Shown: one piece after another, positions 35,291 to 45,493 of the stretch
How positions within the stretch are numbered: position 1 is the stretch's first letter
Layout of the letters: each line of letters opens with the position of its first letter
Source of the DNA: Sphingopyxis sp. HIX
GTDB taxonomy: Bacteria > Pseudomonadota > Alphaproteobacteria > Sphingomonadales > Sphingomonadaceae
Direction: 5' to 3'
DNA length: 53,101 nucleotides
Assembly: GCF_001468285.1 (NCBI RefSeq)
Contig: NZ_LNSB01000038.1
Coordinates: forward strand, 1-53,101
Position numbers and translations under genes: made by a program
Notes under the pieces: generated by a model
Told to the model about the DNA's origin: nothing
The model's database searches: none
What the model saw: only the letters and a program-made list of their open reading frames with translations

Positions 35291-35370
35291 GGGGTGGGCC
35301 CGGACGGCGCGGAACGAAAGGAAAGACGCGCCGGCCGCAGCCCACCCCGCCCCCTCCCCGCGAAGGGAGG
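35291..35370. repeat. Degraded palindromic repeat
   Basis: GGGGTGGGC (35291-35299) can pair with GCCCACCCC (35340-35348), followed by a CTCCC/GGGAG hairpin (about 35354-35368). It looks like a decayed member of the GGGGTGGG/CCCCTCCC family seen at 42615-42749. The rest of the 293-bp gap between 35215 and 35507 holds the terminator noted below and nothing else I can recognise. Confidence 0.55.
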
Positions 35371-35404
35371 AGGTTTTCCGAAAAATCGCTATCGGGAAGC
35401 CGAC

Positions 35405-35443
35405 ACAAACAAAACGGGGCGGCCCTGTATCAGGTACCGCCCC
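35405..35443 (-). terminator. Intrinsic terminator of the small exported protein gene
   Basis: On the minus strand GGGGCGG (35443-35437) pairs with CCGCCCC (35422-35416), with an inner CCTG/CAGG pairing, and runs into a GTTTTGTTTG tract. It lies about 65 bp after the stop of the gene at 35508-35846. Confidence 0.75.
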
Positions 35444-35507
35444 AGTCAGTGGATCCGCCTTGGAGAGGGAGAGGGCGGATCGGAGATTGGTGTCGTCTGG
35501 CTTGGTC

Positions 35508-35846
35508 TTAGTTGGCGGCCGCGACCTGCGCGTCGCCCTGCACTTCGCTCACACCGGCGACCTTGAGCGCAGCGCGGAACTGCTTGGCAGCGGCGCGTTC
35601 GTTGCCGGCTTCGCAGAGCTTCTTGCCGGTCGAGACGAAGCGCTTGGCATTCGCCTGCTTGCCGGCTTCGGCGCCGCTGGCGGCGGTCGAAGCCTGTTCG
35701 GCGAGGCTGGCGCAGCGATAATCGCCGCCCGACTGGGCATAAGCCGGCGAGGTCGTCGCGACGAGGCCGGTAAAGGCCAGGGCCGAAGCGGCGACGATGG
35801 CAAAAGCCGAGGGGAAGCGGCGGAAGTTGGAGAGCTGATAGGCCAT
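35508..35846 (-). CDS. Small exported helical protein
   Basis: The 112-residue protein has a clear signal peptide (FAIVAASALAFTGLVATTSPAYA, cleaved after about residue 37) leaving a mature part of some 75 residues with two cysteines (DYRCASLAEQ and KKLCEAGNERAAAKQF), likely a disulfide-linked helical pair. A TPR-like rhythm is possible but no family is recognised. AAAGGAACC precedes the ATG at 35846. It is followed by its own terminator and diverges from a LysR-type regulator that may control it (positional inference). Confidence 0.84.
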   Translation of the reverse strand: MAYQLSNFRRFPSAFAIVAASALAFTGLVATTSPAYAQSGGDYRCASLAEQASTAASGAEAGKQANAKRFVSTGKKLCEAGNERAAAKQFRAALKVAGVSEVQGDAQVAAAN

Positions 35847-35929
35847 GGGAGAGGTTCCTTTCGTTTCGTTGTGCAACCTTTTTAGGCGCGATTGCGCAAA
35901 TAGATAATCCTCTATAATCTGCAAGTGCC

Positions 35930-36856
35930 TTGAAGCAGGATTTAACAATCCCCCATGGGGTCCTCGACGGGATCGAGGCGTTTCTGCGTGTCGCGGAGCG
36001 GCGGAGCTTTTCCGCGGCGGCGGCCGACCTGGGGGTCTCGCCCTCGGCGATCAGCCAGACGATCAAGAGCCTGGAGGCGCGCGTCGGCGCGCCCTTGTTC
36101 ATGCGCACGACGCGCAGCGTCGGGCTGACGCAGGCGGGCGAGATGTTCTTCGAGCGCGCGGCACCCGCCTATGCCGGGCTCGGCGATGCCTATGAGGCGG
36201 CACGCAACCTGGGCAACCGGCCCGCAGGAAGGCTGCGCATCAATCTGATGCGCGGCGCGGTGCAGCCCTTGTTCGAGCCGATCATCGCGGGCTTTTGCGA
36301 GACCTATCCCGAGATCGAGCTGGAAATCTATGCCGAGGACGCGCTGACCGACCTCAGCGCCAACGGCTTCGATGCCGGGGTGCGCATGGGCGAATCGCTC
36401 GACGCCGATGTGATCGCGGTGCGGCTGACCGGCCCCTTCCGCTTCGTCGCGGTCGCGGCGCCCGCCTATCTGGAGAAGCATGGCCGGCCCAGCGAGCCCG
36501 AGGAATTGCGCAACCACCGCTGCGTGCGCATGCGGATGGGCAGCGGCGCGCTGATGCCCTGGACCTTCGAGAAGGGGAATCGCGAGTTCGAGGTCGGCGT
36601 GAGCGGCCCGGTGATCGTCAACGACTTCACCGCGATGATGGTCGCGGTGAACGCGGGGGTCGCGATGGGCATGACCGCCGAGCCGGTGGTCAAGGCGCAG
36701 GTCGCGGCGGGCCAGCTCGAACTGGTGCTCGGCGACTATGCCTGCTCGACATCGGGGCTGTTCCTCTATTATCCCAGCCGCAAGCAGGTGATGCCCAAAT
36801 TGCGCGCCTTCATCGATTATGTGCGCGACTATCTGCCCGACGATGTGACCGGCTGA
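35930..36856 (+). CDS. LysR family transcriptional regulator
   Basis: The 308-residue protein has an N-terminal winged helix (FLRVAERRSFSAAAADLGVSPSAISQTIKSLEARVGAPLFMRTTRSVGLTQAG, about 18-68) and a periplasmic-binding-like effector domain (GRLRINLMRGAVQPLFEPIIAGF, DLSANGFDAGVRMGESL). The start is TTG at 35930; no in-frame ATG precedes the HTH. It diverges from the small exported protein gene across 84 bp containing an AT-rich stretch (GATAATCCTCTATAATC). That gene, or the regulator itself, is the most likely target. Confidence 0.92.
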   Translation: MKQDLTIPHGVLDGIEAFLRVAERRSFSAAAADLGVSPSAISQTIKSLEARVGAPLFMRTTRSVGLTQAGEMFFERAAPAYAGLGDAYEAARNLGNRPAGRLRINLMRGAVQPLFEPIIAGFCETYPEIELEIYAEDALTDLSANGFDAGVRMGESLDADVIAVRLTGPFRFVAVAAPAYLEKHGRPSEPEELRNHRCVRMRMGSGALMPWTFEKGNREFEVGVSGPVIVNDFTAMMVAVNAGVAMGMTAEPVVKAQVAAGQLELVLGDYACSTSGLFLYYPSRKQVMPKLRAFIDYVRDYLPDDVTG

Positions 36857-36982
36857 CCGCGTGCGCACCCGCTTCGTTTGGGCGTGCAAACAAATCCCTT
36901 CATCGCGCGCAGAAAAATTGGACTCGCGATTCGCCGCGAAACGCGGCAGCGAGTTGTCAACTAAAGGGGTTGGGATACATTT

Positions 36983-37750
36983 ATGATCGATCTGGCGTCC
37001 ATCGACATCGCAGCGCTCCTGCCGTTCATCCTGATCGGCTTCGCCGCGCAGCTGGTCGACGGCGCGCTCGGCATGGCGTTCGGGGTGATCTGCAACACCC
37101 TGCTCGTCGCGGTGCTCGGCGTGCCGCCAGCCACCGCGTCGGCGCGAATCCACGTCGTCGAGATGTTCACCACCGGCGCCTCGGGGCTGAGCCACCTCTT
37201 CCATCGCAACATCGACTGGCCCCTGTTCTGGCGGCTGCTGATCCCCGGGGTGATCGGCGGGGTGCTCGGCGCCTATGTGCTGACCTCGCTGCACGCCGAT
37301 GTCGTGAAGCCCTTCGTGCTCGGCTATCTGGTGCTGATCGGCGTGTGGCTGCTGATCCGCGGCCTGCTCTATCCGCCCAAGTTCGAGAAGCCCAAGGTCG
37401 TCGCCCCGCTCGCGGTGGTCGGCGGCTTCCTCGACGCCGCGGGCGGCGGCGGCTGGGGCCCGGTCGTCACCTCGAACCTGCTCGTCCAGGGCGGCGAGCC
37501 GCGCAAGGTCGTCGGCACGGTCAACAGCGTCGAATTCTTCCTCGCGGTGTCGGTGTCGATCGCCTTTATCGCGAACCTCGGCTTCGAGGAAATCCTCGGG
37601 CCGACGCTGGGGCTGATCATCGGCGGCGTCGCCGCGGCGCCGCTGGGCGCGATGATGGCCAAGCGCTTCTCGCCCAAGGTGATGCTGGTGATGGTCGGCG
37701 TCGTGCTGATCGCGACGAGCACGTTCGGGCTGTACAAGGCGCTGAGCTGA
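36983..37750 (+). CDS. TSUP (TauE/SafE) family membrane permease
   Basis: The 255-residue inner-membrane protein has eight hydrophobic segments and family signatures in two halves: AAQLVDGALGMAFGVICNTLLVAVLGVPPATASARIHVVEMFTTGASGLSH and GGFLDAAGGGGWGPVVTSNLLVQGGEPRKVVGTVNSVEFFLAV. Members move sulfite, sulfonates or other anions outward or inward; the substrate cannot be assigned. The 126-bp upstream gap has no strong operator. It is followed by a 27-bp perfect inverted repeat and then the ABC-F gene. Confidence 0.93.
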   Translation: MIDLASIDIAALLPFILIGFAAQLVDGALGMAFGVICNTLLVAVLGVPPATASARIHVVEMFTTGASGLSHLFHRNIDWPLFWRLLIPGVIGGVLGAYVLTSLHADVVKPFVLGYLVLIGVWLLIRGLLYPPKFEKPKVVAPLAVVGGFLDAAGGGGWGPVVTSNLLVQGGEPRKVVGTVNSVEFFLAVSVSIAFIANLGFEEILGPTLGLIIGGVAAAPLGAMMAKRFSPKVMLVMVGVVLIATSTFGLYKALS

Positions 37751-37760
37751 GAAATCGGGT

Positions 37761-37850
37761 CGTCGCCCCCGCGCAGGCGGGGGCCGCTGGGGCTCCAACC
37801 CTCCATCGCCGTGTAAACCGACGGCGGCCCCCGCCTGCGCGGGGGCGACG
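37761..37850. repeat. Palindromic repeat with 27-bp perfect arms
   Basis: Arms 37761-37787 and 37824-37850 are exact reverse complements (starting CGTCGCCCCCGCG and ending CGCGGGGGCGACG) around a 36-bp centre. Each arm can also fold on itself (GCCCCCGC/GCGGGGGC). The arm sequence is echoed in the small hairpin at 10204-10225. Confidence 0.92.
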
Positions 37851-37902
37851 CTTTATCCCACCCCCTTGGGCTTCGCCGCCGGCCATGCTAGGGGCGCGCG
37901 CC

Positions 37903-39783
37903 ATGCTGACGATCAACGGCCTTACCGTGCGCCTGGGCGGGCGCACCATCCTCGACCGCGCGAGCGCGAGCCTGCCCGGCAAGAGCCGGACGGGGCTGAT
38001 CGGGCGCAACGGCGCGGGCAAGTCGACGCTGATGAAGGTGATGATCGGCAGCCTCGAGGCCGACGAGGGCGGCATCGAAATGCCGCGCAAGACGCGCATC
38101 GGCTATATCGCGCAGGAAGCCCCCAGCGGCACCGCGACGCCGTTCGAGACCGTACTCGCCGCCGACACCGAGCGCGCCGAACTGCTCGCGGCGTCGGAGA
38201 CGGTGACCGACCCCGACCGGCTGGGCGACATCCACGAGCGGCTGATCGCGATCGACGCCTATACCGCGCCGGCGCGCGCGGCGCGTATCCTGATCGGATT
38301 GGGCTTCGACGAGGAGATGCAGGGGCGCCCGCTCGACAGCTTCTCGGGCGGGTGGAAGATGCGCGTCGCGCTCGCCGCCCTGCTCTTCTCGAATCCCGAC
38401 CTGCTGCTGCTCGACGAGCCGTCGAACCACCTCGACCTCGAAGCGACGATGTGGCTCGAGAGTTTCCTCAAATCCTATCCCGGCCAGCTCGTCGTGATCA
38501 GCCACGAGCGCGACCTGCTCAACAATGTCGTCGACCATATCCTGCACCTCGAGGGCGGCAAGGTGACACTCTATCCGGGCGGTTACGACGATTTCGAGCG
38601 CCAGCGCGCCGAACGCGCGGCGCAGCTCGCCGCCGCCAAGGCCGCGCAGGACGCGCAGCGCGCCAAGCTGCAGGATTATGTCGCGCGCAACAGCGCGCGC
38701 GCCTCGACCGCGAAACAGGCGCAGTCGCGCGCCAAGCAGCTCGCCAAGATGCAGCCGATCGCCGCGCTCGCCGAGGATCCGAGCCTGGCGTTCGATTTCC
38801 CGAGCCCCGACGAATTGCGCCCGCCGCTGATCACGCTCGACCTCGCGAGCGTCGGCTACACGCCGGGCCAGCCGATCCTGTCGCGGCTCAACCTGCGCAT
38901 CGACCCCGACGACCGCATCGCGCTGCTGGGGCGCAACGGCAACGGCAAGACGACGCTCGCGCGGCTGCTCGCGGCGCAGCTCGCCCCGATGGACGGCGCG
39001 ATGGCGGCGACGGGCAAGATGCGCGTCGGCTATTTCACCCAATATCAGGTCGAGGAACTCGATGGCGCCGACACGCCGCTCGGCCATATGACGCGCGTGA
39101 TGGCGGGCAAGACGCCGGGCGCGGTGCGTGCGCAATTGGGGCGCTTCGGCTTCTCGGGCAACAAGGCCACCACCGAAGTGGGCAAATTGTCGGGCGGCGA
39201 ACGCGCGCGGCTCGCGCTGGCGCTGATCACGCGCGAGGCGCCGCATCTCCTCATCCTCGACGAGCCGACCAACCACCTCGACGTCGACGCGCGCGAGGCG
39301 CTGGTGCAGGCGCTCAACGGTTTCGACGGCGCGGTGATCCTGGTCAGCCACGATCGCCACATGCTCGAACTCACCGCCGACCGGCTGGTGCTCGTCGACA
39401 ATGGCACCGCGCGCGATTTCGACGGCAGCATGGACGATTATGTCGCCTTCATCCTCGGCAAATCGTCCGAGAAGGAACGTGCGCCGTCGAAGACCGACCG
39501 CAAGGGCGACCGCAAGGCCGCCGCCGCGGCGCGCGAAGCCGTGGCGAAGGCGAAGAAGGCGGTGTCGGATGCCGAGGCCGATCTCGCCAAATATCAGGTC
39601 GTGCTGACCGCGATCGATCGCGCGATGTTCGATCCGGCGGGGGCGGCGAACGAATATAAGGGGCTGACGATGAGCGAATTGTCGCAGCGTCGCGGCAAGA
39701 TCGTCGCGGCGCAGGAAACCGCCGAGGCGCGCTGGGTCGAGGCGGGTGAGGCGCTCGAAGCGCTCGAGCGCGAGACCGTCTGA
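37903..39783 (+). CDS. ABC-F family ATPase (Uup/EttA-like)
   Basis: The 626-residue soluble protein has two nucleotide-binding domains: Walker A GRNGAGKST and GRNGNGKTT, signatures FSGGWKMR and LSGGERAR, Walker B LLLDEPSNHLD and LILDEPTNHLD, with an Arg/Lys/Ala-rich linker (about 235-290) between them and a charged coiled-coil-like C-terminal extension (about 525-626). No transmembrane part. ABC-F proteins act on the ribosome E/P sites or in DNA-related processes; the C-terminal coil suggests an Uup or ABCF3-like subtype. Start ATG 37903; the longer open frame upstream is a shadow. Confidence 0.95.
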   Translation: MLTINGLTVRLGGRTILDRASASLPGKSRTGLIGRNGAGKSTLMKVMIGSLEADEGGIEMPRKTRIGYIAQEAPSGTATPFETVLAADTERAELLAASETVTDPDRLGDIHERLIAIDAYTAPARAARILIGLGFDEEMQGRPLDSFSGGWKMRVALAALLFSNPDLLLLDEPSNHLDLEATMWLESFLKSYPGQLVVISHERDLLNNVVDHILHLEGGKVTLYPGGYDDFERQRAERAAQLAAAKAAQDAQRAKLQDYVARNSARASTAKQAQSRAKQLAKMQPIAALAEDPSLAFDFPSPDELRPPLITLDLASVGYTPGQPILSRLNLRIDPDDRIALLGRNGNGKTTLARLLAAQLAPMDGAMAATGKMRVGYFTQYQVEELDGADTPLGHMTRVMAGKTPGAVRAQLGRFGFSGNKATTEVGKLSGGERARLALALITREAPHLLILDEPTNHLDVDAREALVQALNGFDGAVILVSHDRHMLELTADRLVLVDNGTARDFDGSMDDYVAFILGKSSEKERAPSKTDRKGDRKAAAAAREAVAKAKKAVSDAEADLAKYQVVLTAIDRAMFDPAGAANEYKGLTMSELSQRRGKIVAAQETAEARWVEAGEALEALERETV

Positions 39784-39803
39784 TCGATTACCGCCTTTCA
39801 ATC

Positions 39804-39882
39804 CGTCATCCCGGCGAAGGCCGGGATCTCATCGTCGCGTTTGGACGCCAGGTCGAGATCCCCGGCCTCCGCCGGGATGACG
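39804..39882. repeat. Palindromic repeat with CGTCATCCCGG arms
   Basis: Arms CGTCATCCCGGCG... (39804-39830) and the complementary ...CGCCGGGATGACG (39855-39882) pair over about 27 bp with one extra base. It lies between the convergent ABC-F gene and the following membrane-protein gene. This is a very common dispersed repeat type in alphaproteobacteria. Confidence 0.88.
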
Positions 39883-39903
39883 ATTTTGGGGTGATGCCCG
39901 CTT

Positions 39904-40782
39904 TTATGTACTTCGCCGCCGCGCGCGGGCGATCGACACGCTCTGGATCGCTGCCATCAGGAACAGAATCGCCGCGATGAAGCCGCCGAGCGCCGCGACG
40001 ATATAATAGGTCTGCCGCCCGCCGACCGAATTGGTCGTCATCAGATAATGCGGCGACGCGATCGTCACCCCCTGCTTCTCGAACGCCGCGACGACTTCGG
40101 CGGGCAGGCCGTTCTCGACGAGCACGCCCTGCATATGGTCGGCGAGAAAGATGTTGGTGCGCGGCGCCTCGCCGCTGTCCGTGAAGGCATAGCTGGCGCG
40201 GTCGATCAGGAAGCGCACCGGCGCATCTTTCGCTGCGCCCTTGGCGACCACGGGAACGTAAATGGTCTGATGGTCGATATCGGCCGAGCGCGAGCGGAAG
40301 GCCTCGCCCTGCTGCAGCGCGCGGCCGGTGTCGGGCACCGCGCCCGCGAAGATCGCCGAGCCGGTGGGCGGCGCGGCGGTGCCGAGCCGGGCGAGGTCGA
40401 CCGTTACCGGCGGGTCCGACGGATCGGGCAGTGTCTGCGACCAGAGATAGGCTCCGCCCGCGACGAGCGTCAGGATGACGCCGCAGAGCAGCATGCCCGT
40501 GCGCACGCGGCGCAGGATCGGGACCGGATCGTCGCCCGCAACCAGCGCGGCCTGGTTGAGGAGTTCGCGCTCGCGCAGCACGCGCAAGGACGGGATGGCC
40601 AGGATGAAGGCGGGGACGAGCGCGGTCCAGACCTGCTCATAGCCGCCCCATCGTGCGATCTGCCACTCGGCGAGCCAGCGGTAGAGGCCGCTGTAATGGC
40701 TATATTCCCACCACGCCCAGCCGGCGACGAGCGCCATCCAGCCGAGCGCGAGCCAGAAACGCAGCGATGATGTTTGCGGCAT
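39904..40782 (-). CDS. Hypothetical membrane protein with large extracytoplasmic loop
   Basis: The 292-residue protein has hydrophobic segments near 9-26 (LALGWMALVAGWAWW), 50-65, 97-118 (GMLLCGVILTLVAGGAYLW) and 258-280 (YYIVAALGGFIAAILFLMAA). The region between the last two (about 120-255) is soluble and probably periplasmic. No domain is recognised. I chose the ATG at 40782 (AGAGGGGGCAAGGG upstream); an ATG nine codons earlier is possible. It diverges from the HPPD gene; no functional relation is evident. Confidence 0.78.
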   Translation of the reverse strand: MPQTSSLRFWLALGWMALVAGWAWWEYSHYSGLYRWLAEWQIARWGGYEQVWTALVPAFILAIPSLRVLRERELLNQAALVAGDDPVPILRRVRTGMLLCGVILTLVAGGAYLWSQTLPDPSDPPVTVDLARLGTAAPPTGSAIFAGAVPDTGRALQQGEAFRSRSADIDHQTIYVPVVAKGAAKDAPVRFLIDRASYAFTDSGEAPRTNIFLADHMQGVLVENGLPAEVVAAFEKQGVTIASPHYLMTTNSVGGRQTYYIVAALGGFIAAILFLMAAIQSVSIARARRRST

Positions 40783-40929
40783 GTCCCTTGCCCCCTCTGC
40801 TTCGATCATCCTACCATAGCCATCGCCCGCCGCGCCGCAGTGATTTGAGCCATAGGGCCGCGCCATGATATCCTGCGCGCCGCGGCCGAGTCCGCGCGCT
40901 TGACTCCGGCGACGCAGATCGCGATAATA

Positions 40930-40943
40930 GTTTCAATTGAAAC
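40930..40943. promoter_or_regulatory. Perfect 14-bp palindrome ahead of the HPPD gene
   Basis: GTTTCAATTGAAAC ends 17 bp before the HPPD ATG, in a small AT-rich patch. A dimeric regulator such as a MarR- or Lrp-type repressor of tyrosine catabolism could bind here. The proximity to the start suggests repression. No copy was noticed elsewhere in the window. Confidence 0.5.
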
Positions 40944-40960
40944 CAAATGGGAAGATGATC

Positions 40961-42064
40961 ATGGCCGACCTGTTCGATAATCCGCTGGGCCTCGACGGTT
41001 TCGAATTCGTCGAATTTTCGGCGCCCGAAAAGGGCATGCTCGAACCCGTGTTCGAGGCGATGGGTTTCGCGATGATCGCGCGCCACCGTTCGAAGGACGT
41101 GCAATTGTGGCGCCAGGGCGGGATCAACCTGATCGCCAATTACGAGCCCAAGTCGCCCGCGGCCTATTTCGCCGCCGAGCATGGCCCGTCGGCGTGCGGC
41201 ATGGGCTGGCGCGTCCGCGATGCCGCCAAGGCTTATGAAGAGGCCGTCGCGCGCGGCGCCGAGCCGGTCGAGGTCACCCCGGGGCCGATGGAACTCCGCC
41301 TGCCCGCGATCCGCGGCATCGGCGGCTCGATCATCTATCTGATCGACCGGTATGAAGGGAAAAATGGGGGCGACGACCTTTCGATCTACGACATCGACTT
41401 CGTCTATGAGGAAGGCGTCGATCGCCATCCGGTCGGCGCGGGCATGCAGCTGATCGATCACCTGACGCACAATGTCTATGGCGGCCGCATGGCGCATTGG
41501 GCGGCCTTCTACGAGCGCATCGCGGGTTTCCGCGAGATCCGCTATTTCGACATCAAGGGCGAATATACCGGGCTGACCTCGAAGGCGATGACCGCCCCCG
41601 ACGGCAAGATCCGCATTCCGCTCAACGAGGAAGGCGCGGGCGGCAAGGGCCAGATCGAGGAATATCTGCGCGCCTATAATGGCGAGGGCATCCAGCACAT
41701 CGCCTTCAGCTGCGACGATCTCTACGCCGCCTGGGACAAGCTCAAGGCGCTCGGCAATCCCTTCGCGCCCGCACCGCCGGCGACCTATTACGAGATGCTC
41801 GAAGAGCGGCTTCCGGGCCATGGCGAATCGGTCGAGGGCCTCCAGTCGCGCGGCATCCTGCTCGACGGCTCGACCGAACAGGGCGACCCGCGCCTGCTGC
41901 TCCAGATCTTCGGCCAGACGGTGATCGGCCCGGTCTTCTTCGAATTCATCCAGCGCAAGAAGGACGAGGGTTTCGGCGAGGGCAATTTCACCGCCTTGTT
42001 CAAATCGATGGAAATGGACCAGATTCGCCGCGGCGCGCTGACTGTCGAGGAACCCGCCGAATGA
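40961..42064 (+). CDS. hppD: 4-hydroxyphenylpyruvate dioxygenase
   Basis: The 367-residue cytoplasmic non-heme iron enzyme converts 4-hydroxyphenylpyruvate into homogentisate in tyrosine degradation. The Fe(II) ligands are H167 ([12 protein letters not shown]), H246 ([11 protein letters not shown]) and E328 ([11 protein letters not shown]), matching the Pseudomonas enzyme at a constant offset of six residues. The [19 protein letters not shown]-terminal gate helix is present. A GGGAAG site precedes ATG 40961. It overlaps the downstream VOC gene by four bases and has a perfect 14-bp palindrome just upstream. Confidence 0.97.
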   Translation: MADLFDNPLGLDGFEFVEFSAPEKGMLEPVFEAMGFAMIARHRSKDVQLWRQGGINLIANYEPKSPAAYFAAEHGPSACGMGWRVRDAAKAYEEAVARGAEPVEVTPGPMELRLPAIRGIGGSIIYLIDRYEGKNGGDDLSIYDIDFVYEEGVDRHPVGAGMQLIDHLTHNVYGGRMAHWAAFYERIAGFREIRYFDIKGEYTGLTSKAMTAPDGKIRIPLNEEGAGGKGQIEEYLRAYNGEGIQHIAFSCDDLYAAWDKLKALGNPFAPAPPATYYEMLEERLPGHGESVEGLQSRGILLDGSTEQGDPRLLLQIFGQTVIGPVFFEFIQRKKDEGFGEGNFTALFKSMEMDQIRRGALTVEEPAE

Positions 42065-42606
42065 CGAGCCCGATCAAATTGGGCGGCGTCCACCACGCCG
42101 CCTATCGCTGCAAGGACGCGAAAGAGACGGTCGAATGGTACGAGCGCATGCTCGGCATGACCTACACCACCGCTTTCGCCGAGGATCATGTGCCGTCGAC
42201 CGGTGAATATGATCCCTATATGCACGTCTTCCTCGAGGCGGGGAACGGCAATATCCTCGCCTTCTTCGAGCTGCCCAACCAGCCGGTCATGGGGCGCGAC
42301 GAGAATACCCCGGCGTGGGTCCAGCATCTGGCGTTCAAGGTCGGCAGCTTCGACGAGCTGGTCGCGGCAAAGGCGCATCTGGAAAGCGAAGGCGTCGACG
42401 TGCTCGGCCCGACGCACCACGGCATCTTCAAGTCGATCTATTTCTTCGACCCCAACGGGCACCGCGTCGAACTCGCGTGCGATATCGGCACCGACGAGCA
42501 ATATGCCGAGCTGAAACGCGTCGCGCCGCTGATGCTCGAGGAGTGGAGCCAGACGAAGAAGGCGCCGCGGCATGCGGACTGGCTGCACACGATGGCGAAC
42601 GAATGA
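42061..42606 (+). CDS. VOC family dioxygenase-like protein in the HPPD operon
   Basis: The 181-residue protein carries two VOC modules: [29 protein letters not shown] at the start and [11 protein letters not shown]...[21 protein letters not shown], with candidate metal ligands at His11/His12, the His of VQHLAF and Glu of RVELAC. This matches an extradiol-dioxygenase or glyoxalase-type metal site. Because it is translationally coupled to HPPD (ATGA overlap), a role in aromatic amino acid catabolism or detoxification of an intermediate is likely, but the substrate is unknown. Confidence 0.9.
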   Translation: MTSPIKLGGVHHAAYRCKDAKETVEWYERMLGMTYTTAFAEDHVPSTGEYDPYMHVFLEAGNGNILAFFELPNQPVMGRDENTPAWVQHLAFKVGSFDELVAAKAHLESEGVDVLGPTHHGIFKSIYFFDPNGHRVELACDIGTDEQYAELKRVAPLMLEEWSQTKKAPRHADWLHTMANE

Positions 42607-42614
42607 CTTCCTAT

Positions 42615-42749
42615 CCCCTCCCGCCTGCGGGAGGGGCAGAGAGACTTGGAAACTTGTTTCCTAGTCGCAGCGGGGTGGGCCTTTTACAGCGCGGTCGAGA
42701 GCTCGCTTCGCTCGCGCCCACCCCCGACCCCTCCCGCAAGCGGGAGGGG
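42615..42749. repeat. Composite palindromic repeat, CCCCTCCCGC family
   Basis: Two hairpins of the same sequence, CCCCTCCCGC pairing with GCGGGAGGGG, at 42615-42636 and 42728-42749 flank an inner GGAAAC/GTTTCC hairpin (about 42648-42661) and a GGGGTGGG/CCCACCCC pairing. It lies between the convergent VOC and YqaA-like genes and is the same family as 20006-20161. Confidence 0.87.
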
Positions 42750-42756
42750 AGAAAAC

Positions 42757-43437
42757 CTACTTCCGATCGAGGCCGATGCTCTCGAGCGTCGCACCGCTGC
42801 ACTTGTCGGCTTCCTTGCTCTCGCCGTTGCCCGACAGCGCGCCGATCACCAGGAACCCCGCGACCACCGCGACCAGGAAGGCGCCGGTGACCCACACCAG
42901 ATATTTGTCGATGAACGCCTTGATCGGGGCGCCGAACAGCCGGAACAATATGCCCACCAGCATGAAGGAAAAGGCCCGGCTGGCGAGACTTGCCCACAGG
43001 AACGTGAAGAAATTCATGTGGATGAAGCCGGCGGTGATCGTCAGCAGCTTGAACGGGATCGGCGTCGCGCCCTTGATCAATATGATCTCGGCACCGAATT
43101 CGCGGAGGTAACAGGCCGCCGGCGGGAAGGCGTCGGTGAGCCCCAGAACGCCGAGCAGCCACAGCCCGACGCTCTCGTAGAGGAAGAAGCCGATCCCGTA
43201 ACCGAAGATGCCGCCCGCAACCGAGGCGAGCGTGCAGATGATTGCATAGCGCACCGCCTTCTGCGGGTTCGCGAGGCACATCAGGCCGAGCAGCGGGTGC
43301 GGCGGGATCGGGAAAAAACTCGCCTCGACGAAGGAGACCAGCGCCAGCCAGAATTCGGCGTGCGGGTGCGCCGATTTCTCCATGGTCCAGTTGTAGAGAT
43401 TCTGGATCATGGACTTGTTGCGCGGGGTGGCGGTCAT
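42757..43437 (-). CDS. YqaA/DedA-like (SNARE-associated, VTT domain) membrane protein
   Basis: The 226-residue inner-membrane protein matches the YqaA branch of the DedA/VTT family: LYNWTMEKSAHPHAEFWLALVSFVEASFFPIPPHPLLG near the start, YAIICTLASVAGGIFGYGIGFFLYE, and the re-entrant-loop region LIKGATPIPFKLLTITAGFIHMNFFTF. Such proteins are implicated in lipid scrambling or proton-dependent envelope homeostasis. An AAGGACCAGC site supports ATG 43437; an ATG at 43410 is a shorter alternative. Confidence 0.9.
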   Translation of the reverse strand: MTATPRNKSMIQNLYNWTMEKSAHPHAEFWLALVSFVEASFFPIPPHPLLGLMCLANPQKAVRYAIICTLASVAGGIFGYGIGFFLYESVGLWLLGVLGLTDAFPPAACYLREFGAEIILIKGATPIPFKLLTITAGFIHMNFFTFLWASLASRAFSFMLVGILFRLFGAPIKAFIDKYLVWVTGAFLVAVVAGFLVIGALSGNGESKEADKCSGATLESIGLDRK

Positions 43438-43509
43438 GCTGGTCCTTGGCTGCGAGGGGTCAGGCGGGCGCATCTATGCCGGGGGCATGACGGGAAGTCG
43501 ACAACAAAG

Positions 43510-43624
43510 CCCCTCCTCTTCAGAGGAGGGGTTGGGGTGGTGGACGCCGGTGAAGGAACACCACCCCGCTGCGACTAAGGCGCAAGCGCCCAAGTCTCGC
43601 TGCCCCTCCTCTGAAGAGGAGGGG
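43510..43624. repeat. Palindromic repeat with four hairpins
   Basis: CCCCTCCTCT/AGAGGAGGGG hairpins at 43510-43531 and 43603-43624 flank a GGGGTGGTG/CACCACCCC stem (43534-43542 with 43559-43567) and a GGCGCAAGCGCC hairpin (43579-43590). It sits between the purH stop and the YqaA-like gene start, so it could act as a processing or termination signal for purH. Confidence 0.88.
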
Positions 43625-43632
43625 TGGAAATC

Positions 43633-45225
<1,593 letters not shown>

Positions 45226-45304
45226 GGGAAGGGGCGGCCTTTGCAGGGATGGAAAAGACGCGGCCCCCCTAGGCGGGTGGCGGCCTCAGGGCAAGTTTTG
45301 AAGG

Positions 45305-45481
45305 GTTCACGCGGAGGCGCGGAGACGCGGAGAAGAAAAGGAAGAAGGATTCTCGCGCAGAGGCGCAGAGGACGCCGAGAAAAGAAGAATAAGGGCGGCA
45401 AAGCCGCCAATCTTTCCTTCTCCGCGCCTCCGCGCCTCCGCGTGAACAGAATCTCTGCGCCCTCTGCGCCTCTGCGCGAAT
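45305..45481. repeat. Interleaved inverted repeat (A-B-A'-B' order)
   Basis: Arm A (45305-45335, GTTCACGCGGAGGCGCGGAG...) is complementary to A' (45418-45447), and arm B (about 45348-45375, GATTCTCGCGCAGAGGCGC...) to B' (about 45448-45481). Between B and A' is a GGCGGC/GCCGCC hairpin (45394-45408). Because the order is A-B-A'-B', the two stems cannot nest and would form a pseudoknot. It fills the gap between purH and the phytase gene. Confidence 0.85.
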
Positions 45482-45493
45482 CTTCCGAAAGCC

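Noticed and set aside
36295..37902. Plus-strand open frame reading into the ABC-F gene from the LysR and TSUP region
   Set aside because: Only the part from 37903 has ABC-F motifs. The upstream portion is out of frame with LysR and TSUP and is Arg-rich shadow.
45305..45481. CRISPR array suggested by repeated CGCGGAG/CGCAGAG units
   Set aside because: Units are degenerate, only 7-10 bp, without regular unique spacers, and are arranged as inverted arms. No cas genes are present.
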